A stretch of 64,000 nucleotides of DNA from JAFKKS01 sp039808325. GTDB taxonomy: Bacteria; Pseudomonadota; Alphaproteobacteria; Rhizobiales; Xanthobacteraceae. The notes beneath the pieces were generated by a model, which was given only the letters and a program-made list of their open reading frames with translations, did no database searches and was not told where the DNA came from. The position numbers and the translations under genes were made by a program. Below are positions 19,484 through 28,341 of this stretch, in pieces. Location of the stretch: the NCBI GenBank assembly GCA_039808325.1, contig JBDHSU010000004.1, forward strand, positions 13,550 to 77,549, read 5' to 3'. The first letter of the stretch is position 1. Every line of letters starts with the position of its first letter.

Positions 19484-21151
19484 GTGAACAGCTCTCCAGA
19501 ACCCTCGGATCCGATTCGTCTTTTTCTGGAAACGAGCCTGGACGCCGTGGTCGTGATGGACGCCCGCGGCCTGGTCACGCACTGGACGCAGCGCAGCACG
19601 CATCTGTTCCATTGGAGCCAAGACGAAGCGCTGGGGCGCCCGCTCGCCGAATTGGTCGTGCCGCTGCGGCAGCGGCGCATTTACGCCACCGGCCTGCAGA
19701 GGTTCCTCCGCGGCGGCGCCACCAACCTGATGAATCGCCGCATCGAAGTCACGGCGACGCAAAAGTCCGGAGCGGAACTCCCCGTCGAGCTGACGATCTC
19801 GCCGCTGCGCCGAAACGACGAATGGACCTTCATCGTCACGCTGCGCGACCTAAGCGACCGCAAGCGCGACGAGCAGTTCCGCGCGCAGCAGGCGCACAAG
19901 GCGGAAATCCTGCATCGCGTCATCAGCTTCGCGGGAGAATCGCACTCCTTCGACGAGGCGCTGCGGCTCAGCCTCGCGTCGATGCAGGAGCTCGCCGGCT
20001 GGCCGCTGGGCCACATCTATCTGCCGACCGAGTCGCAGCCCGTCGTGCTGATGCCGTCGGGAATCTGGCACGGCTCGAAAGTCGCCGAGTACGACAAGTT
20101 CCGCGAGCTGACGGAGGCGACCTATTTCAGCCCCGGCGAAGGCTTGCCCGGGCGCGTCTGGAACAGCGGCCGGCCGGAATGGATCGCGGACGTCCATGCA
20201 AACCCCAACGGCCCGCGGGCTCGCGCGGCGGGCACCGACATCGGCGCCGCCTTCTCGCTCCCCATCAAGGTCGGCGCCCGCATCATCGCCATCTTCGAGT
20301 TCTTCAACGACAAGACGGCCTCCCCCGACTACGACCTGATGCTGGCGCTGCAATCGATCGGCGCACAGGTCGGGAGGGTGTTCGAGCGCCGCCGGGCGGA
20401 GGAAGCCCTCCGCGAGCAGGCCAAGGCTCTCGCCGAGACCAACGAGCGCCTGGAAAAGGAGCTCGAGGAGCGCCACCGGGTCGAAGAGCACCAGCATCTT
20501 TTGCTGGCCGAGCTCAACCATCGGGTGAAGAACATGCTGGCCGTGGTCTCCGGCATCGCCGCGCAGACCGCCCGCACCAGCCGCTCCATCGCCGTCTTCA
20601 ACAGCAATTTCATGGCGCGGCTGAGCGCCCTCGGACGGGCCCATACGCTGCTGACCGAGGGCAACTGGCGGGCCATGCCGCTGGCACGCATCGCTTCCGA
20701 CCTGCTGGGGCCTTACGCGCACCCCCAGACGGTGGAGGACCAGCCGCCCCCCGCCGGCGACGGGCCGGAACCATCGGCTGAAGGCTCAGAGCCCATCCAC
20801 CCGCCGGATCAGATCGTCATGTCGGGGCCGCCGGTCCTGCTCCCCCCAAAGGCGGCACTGGCGATGAGCATGATTTTTCATGAATTGGTAACCAACGCGG
20901 CAAAATACGGTGCCCTGTCGGTGCCGACCGGTCGCATTTTCGTCGAATGGAGCGTTTCTCCTGGGCTTGAGCGCCTCGTGCGCCTGACCTGGCGGGAAAC
21001 GGGTGTTTCGGGCCTCGTACGCTCCCGCCGCGTGGGATTTGGCACCAAGATGATCGAAGCCAGCGCCAAACACGAATTGGGGGGAAACGTCGACGTCCGG
21101 TATACCCCGGAAGGCATTGCATATAGTTTGGAGTTTCCTGCAACCTTTTGA
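19484..21151 (+). CDS. PAS-GAF sensor histidine kinase, HWE family
   Basis: Cytoplasmic sensor kinase of 555 residues with no membrane segments. PAS domain about 10-127, GAF domain about 150-300, short coiled linker 302-336, then the kinase. The phospho-acceptor His346 lies in ELNHRVKNMLAVV, and the HWE hallmarks are His466 (FHELVTNAAKYGALS) and W503-x-E505 (LTWRETG). The start is GTG 19484, with GAGGAA 7 nt upstream; the overlapping ATG at 19482 is out of frame. It is followed at 43 nt by a single-domain response regulator, its probable partner. The signal is unknown. Confidence 0.92.
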   Translation: MNSSPEPSDPIRLFLETSLDAVVVMDARGLVTHWTQRSTHLFHWSQDEALGRPLAELVVPLRQRRIYATGLQRFLRGGATNLMNRRIEVTATQKSGAELPVELTISPLRRNDEWTFIVTLRDLSDRKRDEQFRAQQAHKAEILHRVISFAGESHSFDEALRLSLASMQELAGWPLGHIYLPTESQPVVLMPSGIWHGSKVAEYDKFRELTEATYFSPGEGLPGRVWNSGRPEWIADVHANPNGPRARAAGTDIGAAFSLPIKVGARIIAIFEFFNDKTASPDYDLMLALQSIGAQVGRVFERRRAEEALREQAKALAETNERLEKELEERHRVEEHQHLLLAELNHRVKNMLAVVSGIAAQTARTSRSIAVFNSNFMARLSALGRAHTLLTEGNWRAMPLARIASDLLGPYAHPQTVEDQPPPAGDGPEPSAEGSEPIHPPDQIVMSGPPVLLPPKAALAMSMIFHELVTNAAKYGALSVPTGRIFVEWSVSPGLERLVRLTWRETGVSGLVRSRRVGFGTKMIEASAKHELGGNVDVRYTPEGIAYSLEFPATF

Positions 21152-21194
21152 GGCATCGTGCGTTTCGAGGTAGGTCCGCGGGGTTTCCACTTTT

Positions 21195-21662
21195 ATGACA
21201 TCAACGACCATGCATGAATCTTCCGGCAGGCTCTTCCGGAAGCAGTCTATAGCGCAGCGCCCACGCTCAAATCCCACCACAAGGCCCGCGAAGCTCAGGG
21301 TCCTAGTCGTCGAGGACGAAATTTTCGTCGCTTGGCACCTGGAAGCGACCCTGCGGGAGCTCAATTGCACGGTCTGCGGCATGGTGCCGGACGGCCAAAG
21401 CGCCGTCGACAAGGCGCGCAAGCTCCATGCCGACCTGATCCTGATGGATATAAACCTTCAGGGAGAGATAGACGGCATCGAAGCGGTTCGCCGGATCCAG
21501 GAAACCCAGCCGGCGCCCGTCATCTTCATCACCGCCTATAGCGACCCGACGACCCTCAGCCGCATCCGCAAGATCGCGCCGGGCGCCCCGGTTCTCGCCA
21601 AACCCGTGTCGCTGAATGTCCTCAGGGCCGCGGTATCGAGCGTGATGACGCCCTCCGCCTGA
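21195..21662 (+). CDS. Single-domain response regulator
   Basis: CheY-like receiver of 155 residues with no output domain, preceded by a 33-residue basic N-terminal extension. Acid pocket Glu40-Asp41, phospho-acceptor Asp85 (LILMDINL), Thr113 (FITAYS) and Lys136 (VLAKPVS) are all present. It lies 43 nt after the HWE kinase gene and probably receives phosphate from it. The start codon is uncertain: ATG 21195 has no clear Shine-Dalgarno, and the internal ATG at 21210 is possible. A family A repeat follows. Confidence 0.9.
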   Translation: MTSTTMHESSGRLFRKQSIAQRPRSNPTTRPAKLRVLVVEDEIFVAWHLEATLRELNCTVCGMVPDGQSAVDKARKLHADLILMDINLQGEIDGIEAVRRIQETQPAPVIFITAYSDPTTLSRIRKIAPGAPVLAKPVSLNVLRAAVSSVMTPSA

Positions 21663-21670
21663 CGGCTCCC

Positions 21671-21786
21671 GATCCCGAAAAGCGGAGACGGTTTTCGGAA
21701 AAAGCACGCCCTCAGGGCTCGACCCGGGCGATCATGCTCAAGCAAAACGGTAACGGCTGATTCAATGCTGTTGGATCAGACCCTAA
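21671..21786. repeat. Palindromic repeat family A, long copy
   Basis: Begins GATCCCGAAAAGCGGAGACG, continues with the GGTTTTCGGAAA half-hairpin, CTCGACCCGGG and ATCATGCTCAAGC, and ends near GGATCAGACCCTAA. The same order of segments occurs at 33886-34010 and 40159-40283. Confidence 0.85.
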
Positions 21787-21793
21787 ACGCCGC

Positions 21794-23161
21794 TCAATAC
21801 TGTTCGAATCCGCGTTTGAGCTCCCAATCGGTGATGCGGCGGTCGTATTCGAACTGCTCCCACTTCGCCGTGTAGACATAGTGGTCGACGACGGCATCGC
21901 CGAGCGCCTTGCGCAGCATCGTCGAGCGGTCCAGGCACTGCGCCGCGTCACGCAGCGTCTTCGATACTTCCGGCAGCGAGGCATCGACGTAGGCGTCGCC
22001 TGAATGCGGCGCGCCGAGGGTGAGCTTCTCGTCGATACCCGCGAGCCCCGCCGCGATCAGCCCCGCAAAGGCGAGGTACGGATTGAGGTCGGCGCCGCCG
22101 ATGCGGCACTCGATGCGAATCGCCTTCGAATGCTCGCCGACCAGCCGGAATCCAGCGGTGCGGTTGTCGCGGCTCCACACCGCCCGCGTCGGCGCGAAGG
22201 TGCCAGCCTGGAAGCGCTTGTACGAGTTGATGTAGGGCGCGAGGAAATAGGTGATGTCGGGCGCGTATTTGAGCTGGCCGGCGACGAACGCGCGCATCAG
22301 CGGCGACATGCCGTGCTCGGCCTTCGGATCGAAGAACAACGGCTTCTTGCCCGCCGCGTCCCAGAGCGAGGCGTGGACATGCGCGCTCGACCCGGCGAGC
22401 CCGTAGTTCCATTTCGCCATGAAGGTCACCGCCTTCCCCTGCCCCCAGGCGATCTCCTTGATGCCGTTCTTGATGACGACGTGGTTGTCGGCCATCTCCA
22501 GCGCCTCGGCATAGCGCACGTTGATCTCCTCCTGCCCCGGCCCCCATTCGCCCTTGGAGTTCTCGACCGGAATGCCGGCGGCGTGGAGGCCGTTGCGGAT
22601 CGCCCGCATCACGCCCTCCTCCTTCGTCGTCTGCAGGATGTGGTAGTCCTCGATGTACTGCCCCGCCGTCGCGAGGTCGGCATAGCGCTTCTGCCGCGCG
22701 CTCTCATAAGTTTCGTCGAAAAGATAGAACTCGAGTTCCGAGGCGAAGAAGGCGCGCATCTTACGCTGCGCCAGCCGCGCGATCTGGGCTTTGAGAATGC
22801 CGCGCGGCGAATGCGCGAGGTCGTGGCCGTGGTGGTCGCGCACGTCGGCGATGACGAGCGCCGTCGACGGCAGCCACGGCAGACGCCGCAGCGTCGTCAT
22901 GTCGGGCTTCAGCACGAAATCGCCGTACCCCTTCTCCCAGCTCGCCGCCGCGTAGCCCGGCACCGGCTCCATATCGATGTCGTTGGCGAGCAGGTAGTCG
23001 CAGGCATGCGTCTCCTCGTGCCCGCCATTGATGAAGAACTCGGCGTGGAAACGCTTGCCGATCAAGCGGCCCTGCATGTCCACCATGGCGACGACCACGG
23101 TGTCGATGCCGCCGTCCTTCACCGCCTTCCTCAGCTCCGCGAAGCTCAGCTTGCCCGCCAT
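21794..23161 (-). CDS. Glutamine-synthetase-family gamma-glutamyl ligase
   Basis: Glutamine synthetase superfamily enzyme of 455 residues, of the type that often gamma-glutamylates amines rather than ammonia (PuuA- and GlnA3/4-like). Family landmarks are FFASELEFYLF, GPGQEEINVRYAEALEMADNH, KWNYGLAGSSAHVHASLWD and RIGGADLNPYLAFAG. The adenylylation-site loop of classical GlnA is not evident. The start at 23161 (MAGKLSF) follows a GGGGGCGAG stretch. It lies 63 nt after the PbfA-like gene, as the last gene of the phosphonate block. An amine substrate such as AEP, ethanolamine or a diamine is plausible, but none is proven. Confidence 0.85.
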   Translation of the reverse strand: MAGKLSFAELRKAVKDGGIDTVVVAMVDMQGRLIGKRFHAEFFINGGHEETHACDYLLANDIDMEPVPGYAAASWEKGYGDFVLKPDMTTLRRLPWLPSTALVIADVRDHHGHDLAHSPRGILKAQIARLAQRKMRAFFASELEFYLFDETYESARQKRYADLATAGQYIEDYHILQTTKEEGVMRAIRNGLHAAGIPVENSKGEWGPGQEEINVRYAEALEMADNHVVIKNGIKEIAWGQGKAVTFMAKWNYGLAGSSAHVHASLWDAAGKKPLFFDPKAEHGMSPLMRAFVAGQLKYAPDITYFLAPYINSYKRFQAGTFAPTRAVWSRDNRTAGFRLVGEHSKAIRIECRIGGADLNPYLAFAGLIAAGLAGIDEKLTLGAPHSGDAYVDASLPEVSKTLRDAAQCLDRSTMLRKALGDAVVDHYVYTAKWEQFEYDRRITDWELKRGFEQY

Positions 23162-23224
23162 GACGTCTCGCCCCCAACGATTTTCGTGAACAGTCTGAAG
23201 TGAAGCGCCGGACGCGGTCAATCG

Positions 23225-24607
23225 TCAGCGGTGCCCCTGCTCCCGCGCGACCTCGCCGATCGCGGCGTCGATGATGTCGACGGCCTTCGCCATCTCGTCC
23301 TGCGTCAGCGTCAAAGGCGGCGTCAGCGTCAGGACGTTGCCGAACGTCGTCTTGAACGAAAGGCCCGCATCCATCGCGCGGTACATCACCGCCTCCGCGG
23401 CGTCCTTGGCCGGCGTCTTGCTGTCGCGGTCGATGACGAGTTCGATGCCGATGACGAACCCCTGCCCGCGCACGTCGCCGACAAGCCGATGCTTCTGCAT
23501 CATGTCTCCGAAGCGGTCGAGCGCGAAGGCGCCGACCCTCGCGGCGTTCTCGACCAGGTTTTCGTCCTCGATGATCTCGATGGTGGTCAACGCGGCGCGC
23601 GCCGTCACCGGATTCTTCTCGTGCGTATAGTGGCCGAACGCATAGTTCCCGCCGACGTCGAGGTCCGGCCGCGCGACCACCGCCGCGATCGGCAGGATGC
23701 CGCCGCCCAACGCCTTGCCGAGCACCAGGATGTCCGGCGTCACGCCGTCGTGCTCGCAGGCGAACATCTTGCCGGTCTTGCCGAGGCCGGTCGGAATTTC
23801 GTCGAGGATGAGCAGCGTGCCGTGCTTGTCGCAGAGCGCGCGCACCTTGCGCCAGAACCCCGGCGGCGGAACGTAAGGCACCGCGCGGATCGGCTCGGCG
23901 ATGAAGGCGGCGACGTCGCCCTCGCGTCCCAGCACATAGTCGATCATGCGCAGGCACGCCTCGCCCGACTCTTCGGCGCTCGACGTGCCGTAAGGACAGC
24001 GATAGCTGCCGAACGGCGCGACATGCTCCGCGCCGGGCATCAGCGGCCCGAGCGCGCTCGCGCGAAACAGCGCCTCGCCGCCGACGGCGGACGCACCGTA
24101 GCCGGCGCCGTGGAACGCATCCCAGAACGATAGCGTCTTGTAGCGGCCGGTGGCGACGCGCGCGATCTTGATCGCGACCTCGTTGGCGTCGGAACCGCCG
24201 GTGGTGAACAGCACCTTGGAGAGATCGCCGGGCGTGATGGCGGCGAGCTTGCGCGCGAGCGCGACGGGAACGTCCGAGGTGTAGCGGCGCGGCGTGAACG
24301 GCAGCGCATCCATCTGCTCGGCGATCGCGCGCTTCAGCCGCGGATGGCCGTAGCCGATGTGGTGCACGTTGTTGCCGTGGAAGTCCATGTAGCGGCGGCC
24401 GGCGGTGTCCTCGATCCAGATCCCTTCCGCCTTGGCGATGGCGTTGAGACACGGCGTCGAGACCGATTGGCGCAGGAAATAGGTCTCGTCTTCGGTGAGC
24501 AGCGCACGCGCCTCGCCGCCGATATTGCGGTCGGCCCACGCCTTTCGCCGCGCGGAAAGGTTGGTGTCGCTTTCGGATTCAGCCGGCGTCGCAGTGTTCG
24601 AATTCAT
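23225..24607 (-). CDS. pbfA: Class-III PLP enzyme, probable (R)-1-hydroxy-2-aminoethylphosphonate ammonia-lyase
   Basis: PLP enzyme of aminotransferase class III, 460 residues: PLP lysine Lys298 (VLGKALGGG), Asp269 (LILDE) and Glu238 are visible. It is normally annotated as an aspartate aminotransferase family protein. The overall pattern (LSARRKAWADRN at the start, FLRQSVSTPCL, MDFHGNNVHHIGYGHPR, FGHYTHEKNPV, FKTTFGNVLTLTPPLT) recalls, from memory, the PbfA lyases that turn hydroxy-AEP into phosphonoacetaldehyde. Its place in a phnWAY-phnST cluster agrees. An ordinary omega-transaminase remains the alternative. The start at 24607 has a poor Shine-Dalgarno. Confidence 0.65.
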   Translation of the reverse strand: MNSNTATPAESESDTNLSARRKAWADRNIGGEARALLTEDETYFLRQSVSTPCLNAIAKAEGIWIEDTAGRRYMDFHGNNVHHIGYGHPRLKRAIAEQMDALPFTPRRYTSDVPVALARKLAAITPGDLSKVLFTTGGSDANEVAIKIARVATGRYKTLSFWDAFHGAGYGASAVGGEALFRASALGPLMPGAEHVAPFGSYRCPYGTSSAEESGEACLRMIDYVLGREGDVAAFIAEPIRAVPYVPPPGFWRKVRALCDKHGTLLILDEIPTGLGKTGKMFACEHDGVTPDILVLGKALGGGILPIAAVVARPDLDVGGNYAFGHYTHEKNPVTARAALTTIEIIEDENLVENAARVGAFALDRFGDMMQKHRLVGDVRGQGFVIGIELVIDRDSKTPAKDAAEAVMYRAMDAGLSFKTTFGNVLTLTPPLTLTQDEMAKAVDIIDAAIGEVAREQGHR

Positions 24608-24650
24608 GTCGGGTTGCTTTGTTCGGCGTCGCCACATGGTGGGGCGCGCT

Positions 24651-24747
24651 CCCTCCCCCCTTGTGGGGGAGGGCTGGGGAGGGGGGTGGCTTCTCGAAAG
24701 GTGGTTGGTACCCCCCTCCCTGTCCCTCCCCCACAAGGGGGGAGGGA
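24651..24747. repeat. Palindromic repeat family D
   Basis: CCCTCCCCCCTTGTGGGGGAGGG ends mirror each other around a 30-nt centre, forming a long hairpin between the permease and pbfA-like genes. A close copy is at 63889-63990, with weaker ones at 36724-36836 and 57045-57072. Confidence 0.85.
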
Positions 24748-24794
24748 ACGATAGAATCGCCCGCCCTTTACCAAGCTGAAATCCCTGCAAGTCA

Positions 24795-26507
24795 TCACCG
24801 CTTGCGCCACGCCTGCAGCCGCATGAACACGACGCGGTCGAGGAAGATATGCAGGAGCTTCACCGCGAGCGCCGTCACGACGATCAAGGTCGCCATCGCC
24901 GCCGCGCCTGCCGTCACGCCCGCCTCGTCCATGTGGATGATCGCGATGGAAGCGAGCTTCGTGCCCGGCCCATAGAGGAAGATGACGGCGGAGACGGTCG
25001 TCAGCGCGTTCACGAACATGTAGATCATGATGTCGAGCACCGCCGGCATCGAGATCGGCAAGGTGACGCGGCGGAACGTGCGCCAGAACGGCACCTTCAG
25101 CGACGCCGAGACGGACTCGAACTCCGGATCGATCTGCTTCAGCGCCGTCAGCGCCGTTATATGCGCCACGGTGTAGAAGTGAGCGACCGAGTTGACGATC
25201 AGCACCGCCAGCGTGCCGTACAGGAAGTTCAGCGGGTTCCACGGCGCGTTGACGAAGAACACGTAGCCGAGGCCGAGCACGAGACCCGGCACCGCCATCG
25301 GCAACATCGCCAGGAAATGCGCGATGGCGCGGCCGGTCGAGAACACCTTCGTCTTTTCGATGAGATAAGCGCCGGTGAACACCACCGCCGTCCCGATGAA
25401 CGCGGCTCCCGCCGCCATCATCACCGAGTTGTAGTAGGACGACCAGCCGCTCTCGTCGAAGGCGCTGAAGGCGTAGTTCTTCAGCGTCGGCGCCAGGTTG
25501 TACGGCCAATAGGTGATGAACGATGCCCAGATGGAAACGCCGAGCATGCACGTGATCAGGCCGCCGACGACGACGCAGTAGACGCCGAGCGCAAGGTCTC
25601 GCCGCGCGTCACGCTTCGGCTGTAGCGGCACCGCGCGGGCGGAGAGAAGCGCGATCTGGCGGCGCTGCACGAAGCGGTCGATGAAGAAGGCGAGCACCGC
25701 GGGGGTGAGCAGGACCATCCCGACCACCGCCCCCATCTCGAAATTCTGCTGGCCGACGACCTGCTTGTAAGCGTCGGTCGCCAGCACATTGAACTGGCCG
25801 CCGATCACCTTGGCGATGCCGAAGTCCGTCACCACGAGAGTGAAGACGACGAAGGTCGCGTTGATCAGGCCGTATTTCGCGCCCGGCAACGTCACCGTAC
25901 GGAAGACGCGCGACTTCGACGTGCCGAGCGCCTCGGCGACCTCGTAGAGCCGCGCGTCGGCAAGCGCCAACGCCGCGACCAGGATGATCAGCGCGTGCGG
26001 AAAGCAGTAGAAGATCTGCGCCACCACGATGCCGATCGGCCCATAGATCGACGCGCCGCCGAGCACGCCCTTGAGCAGCCCCTGATTGCCGAACAGATAG
26101 ATCAGCGAGATGGCCGACAGCAGCGACGGCGCGAACAGAGGCAGCAGCGCCATCGCATAGAGAAACCCCTTGAACGGGATGGTCGTCCGCGTCAGGGCAA
26201 AGGCGTAAACGAAGGCGACGGGAATGACGACGACGGTCGTGACGACGGCCACCCATACGCTGTTGAAGATCGAGCCGAACAGAGCCGGCGTCGAAAAGTA
26301 GCGCACGTAGTTGGCGAGCCCGACGAAATCGCCGTTGCCGTTCTGGAAGCTCTTGGAGAGAAGCGTCCACAGCGGCAGCGCGATCGTCAGCAAAAGCCAC
26401 GCGATCAACAGCGCGATGCCGACGCGCATCACCCATTCGTCCCGGATGACGCGCTCGCGCTGCGGCGCGCGCGGAACGGAAGCGGAATTGACCGTCGTGA
26501 CGCTCAT
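24795..26507 (-). CDS. 2-aminoethylphosphonate ABC transporter permease, two-domain
   Basis: Inner-membrane permease of 570 residues with about twelve helices, two FbpB-like halves in one chain (about 25-265 and 300-570). Each half carries an ATPase-contact EAA loop, at ALALADARLYEVAEALG (first) and ALKQIDPEFESVSASLKVP (second). Fused permeases of this type occur in the PhnSTU-like 2-AEP uptake systems. It sits between the ATPase gene (phnT) and the PbfA-like gene in the same direction. The substrate call rests on the phnWAY context; a ferric-iron transporter has the same fold. Confidence 0.85.
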   Translation of the reverse strand: MSVTTVNSASVPRAPQRERVIRDEWVMRVGIALLIAWLLLTIALPLWTLLSKSFQNGNGDFVGLANYVRYFSTPALFGSIFNSVWVAVVTTVVVIPVAFVYAFALTRTTIPFKGFLYAMALLPLFAPSLLSAISLIYLFGNQGLLKGVLGGASIYGPIGIVVAQIFYCFPHALIILVAALALADARLYEVAEALGTSKSRVFRTVTLPGAKYGLINATFVVFTLVVTDFGIAKVIGGQFNVLATDAYKQVVGQQNFEMGAVVGMVLLTPAVLAFFIDRFVQRRQIALLSARAVPLQPKRDARRDLALGVYCVVVGGLITCMLGVSIWASFITYWPYNLAPTLKNYAFSAFDESGWSSYYNSVMMAAGAAFIGTAVVFTGAYLIEKTKVFSTGRAIAHFLAMLPMAVPGLVLGLGYVFFVNAPWNPLNFLYGTLAVLIVNSVAHFYTVAHITALTALKQIDPEFESVSASLKVPFWRTFRRVTLPISMPAVLDIMIYMFVNALTTVSAVIFLYGPGTKLASIAIIHMDEAGVTAGAAAMATLIVVTALAVKLLHIFLDRVVFMRLQAWRKR

Positions 26508-26608
26508 CGGCTATTCGCCTTCGCAAGCACGCGGCCGGCGACCCTTCGCGCCCTCGTCCCGCGCGCGGGGAAGAGTGGCGAGCCTCGTCTCACACGAACA
26601 CGCACCGC

Positions 26609-27745
26609 TCACCCCTTCGCGAAAACACGGAGCGACTCGGGCGGCAGCGCCACCGTGAGCATCTGGCCTTCCTCGACCTTGAGGTCACGCATCAGGTTGG
26701 CGGAAAAGTCGGCGGTCAGCGCGATGCGGCGGTCCGATTCAAGCTCCAAACGCGCCCGGCAGAAGGCGCCGAGGAAATCGATCAGCGCCACATGCGTGGC
26801 GATCCGGTTCGGCGTCGACGTATCCACATTGCGCACGCGGATCTCCTCCGGCCGCAAGCCGATGCGCACCGCGGTCCCCTGCGTCAGGCCGCGGTCATCG
26901 TTGCAGCTAATCTCCGCATGCCCCAGGCGAATCCGTTTCGGACCGGAGATTTCCGCATCGAGGAACGTCATGGCGCCGACGAAGTCGGCGACGAACGGCG
27001 TCGCCGGGTGGCGATAGATTTCCGACGGCGTCCCCACTTGCTCGATAACGCCATGATTCATCACCACGATGCGGTCGGCCATCGCCAGGGCTTCTTCCTG
27101 GTCATGGGTGACCATGATGGTGGTGACGCCGAGCCGGCGTTGCAGAGTCTTGATCTCGTCGCGCAGCCGTACCCGCACCCGCGCATCCAGGGCCGACAAC
27201 GGCTCGTCGAGAAGAAGCAGCCCCGGCGAGGTCGCGAGCGCGCGTGCTAGCGCGACGCGCTGCTGCTGGCCGCCGGAGAGCTGCACCGGATACTTCACAT
27301 CCTGGTCTTGCAGGCCGACGAGCGCGAGGAGCTCGCTTACCCGCTCGTTGATTTCCGCCTTGCCCCGCTGACGGTTGACGAGACCGTAGCCGACGTTCGC
27401 CGCCACGGTGAGGTTCGGAAACAGCGCGTAGGACTGGAACACGATGCCGAAATCGCGCGACGCCGGCGGCAACGATGAGACGTCGCGTCCGCCGATCTCG
27501 ATCTTGCCTTCGTCCTGCGGATCGAGCCCGGCGATCGCGCGCAGCAGCGTCGTCTTGCCGCAGCCGGACGGCCCGAGGAAACACACGAACTCGCCGCGCT
27601 TCACCTCGAGCGAAATGCGCTTCAGCGCCGTGAAGGCGCCGAAGGTCTTGGTGAGGTTCGAGACGCGAAGGAAGGGTGTTGCGGCCGCTGCGTCGCCGCC
27701 GCGCCCGTTCTGTTTCTGCTGCGTAGTGTGTTCGCTCATGCTCAT
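26609..27745 (-). CDS. phnT: 2-aminoethylphosphonate ABC transporter ATP-binding protein
   Basis: ABC ATPase of 378 residues powering AEP import. Walker A GPSGCGKT is at 58-65; signature LSGGQQQRVALARAL and Walker B LLLLDEPLSALD follow. The C-terminal part (about 270-378) is a TOBE-type regulatory domain (VRIGLRPEEIRV). The chosen ATG 27745 overlaps the stop of the GIY-YIG gene (ATGA); a second ATG lies two codons later. It precedes the fused permease gene by 101 nt. The PhnT assignment is by family resemblance plus context. Confidence 0.87.
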   Translation of the reverse strand: MSMSEHTTQQKQNGRGGDAAAATPFLRVSNLTKTFGAFTALKRISLEVKRGEFVCFLGPSGCGKTTLLRAIAGLDPQDEGKIEIGGRDVSSLPPASRDFGIVFQSYALFPNLTVAANVGYGLVNRQRGKAEINERVSELLALVGLQDQDVKYPVQLSGGQQQRVALARALATSPGLLLLDEPLSALDARVRVRLRDEIKTLQRRLGVTTIMVTHDQEEALAMADRIVVMNHGVIEQVGTPSEIYRHPATPFVADFVGAMTFLDAEISGPKRIRLGHAEISCNDDRGLTQGTAVRIGLRPEEIRVRNVDTSTPNRIATHVALIDFLGAFCRARLELESDRRIALTADFSANLMRDLKVEEGQMLTVALPPESLRVFAKG

Positions 27746-28038
27746 TTTCGGCCACCACGGCGTCCGGCGAGCGCTTTTAACCTGCCCCAATCAGCGGTCA
27801 TCAGCGCTTGCTTCTTCGCGCGGCTCCATCCTTTGATCTGTCGCTCCACAGCAATCGCATTGGTGATGCGATCGAAATACTCCGACCAGACGAGCGTGAG
27901 CGGCCGTCGCGTCGATGTGTAGCCGCCGAAAACGCCGGCCTCATGCTCGGCAATGCGTTTCATAAGATCGCGGCCGGTCGCGCTTCCGACGTAGTAGGAG
28001 CCATCGGCACATAACAGCATGTAGACAAAAGCTCCCAA
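27742..28038 (-). CDS. GIY-YIG domain protein inside the phosphonate cluster
   Basis: About 98 residues, the size of the YhbQ/UPF0213 group of single-domain GIY-YIG proteins. The two motif halves are visible as FVYMLLCADGSYYVG, followed by LMKRIAEHEAGVFGGYTSTRRPLTLVWSEYF with the usual Arg and Tyr, and a conserved Glu in AVERQIKGW. The start is uncertain: TTG 28038 keeps the first beta strand (LGAFVYM), while ATG 28020 would cut it. The stop overlaps phnT by 4 bp. The frame extends further upstream only because it reads through a palindromic repeat. The role in this operon is unknown. Confidence 0.8.
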   Translation of the reverse strand: MGAFVYMLLCADGSYYVGSATGRDLMKRIAEHEAGVFGGYTSTRRPLTLVWSEYFDRITNAIAVERQIKGWSRAKKQALMTADWGRLKALAGRRGGRK

Positions 28039-28066
28039 GTTTAGCCACGCGCATTGCAGCCTTAGA

Positions 28067-28169
28067 CCGTCATCCTGAGGTGCGAGGCACGAAGCGCCGA
28101 GCCTCGAAGGGCGACAGCCCGGGCCGTGCATCCTTCGAGGCTCGCTGCGCGAGCACCTCAGGATGACGG
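28067..28169. repeat. Palindromic repeat family C, short form
   Basis: CCGTCATCCTGAGGTGCGAG and the mirrored CTCGCTGCGCGAGCACCTCAGG arms flank a short GC-rich centre, without the extra palindrome block of the copies at 16404 and 46152. A fragment of another end (CATCTTAGGATGACGG) is at about 28270-28285. Confidence 0.88.
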
Positions 28170-28341
28170 GTTGAAGGCATGCTGCGGTCCATCGCCCCTC
28201 TGCAACGCGTTGCATTTGGCGCGTTACCTCCTCCCGCAAGCGGGAAAAGGTAACGCTACTTGCTTCTCGAGCATCTTAGGATGACGGATCAAAGGTCTCG
28301 TGCCACCCCTCGCATGCCGGCGGATTGCGCTTCCACCCGCG

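Noticed and set aside
24651..24747. Family D hairpin as a CRISPR repeat or a transposon end
   Set aside because: Single palindromic units with no regular spacers, no target duplications and no transposase nearby.
28039..28239. N-terminal extension of the GIY-YIG protein
   Set aside because: The extra codons read through a palindromic repeat and show no conservation-like pattern.
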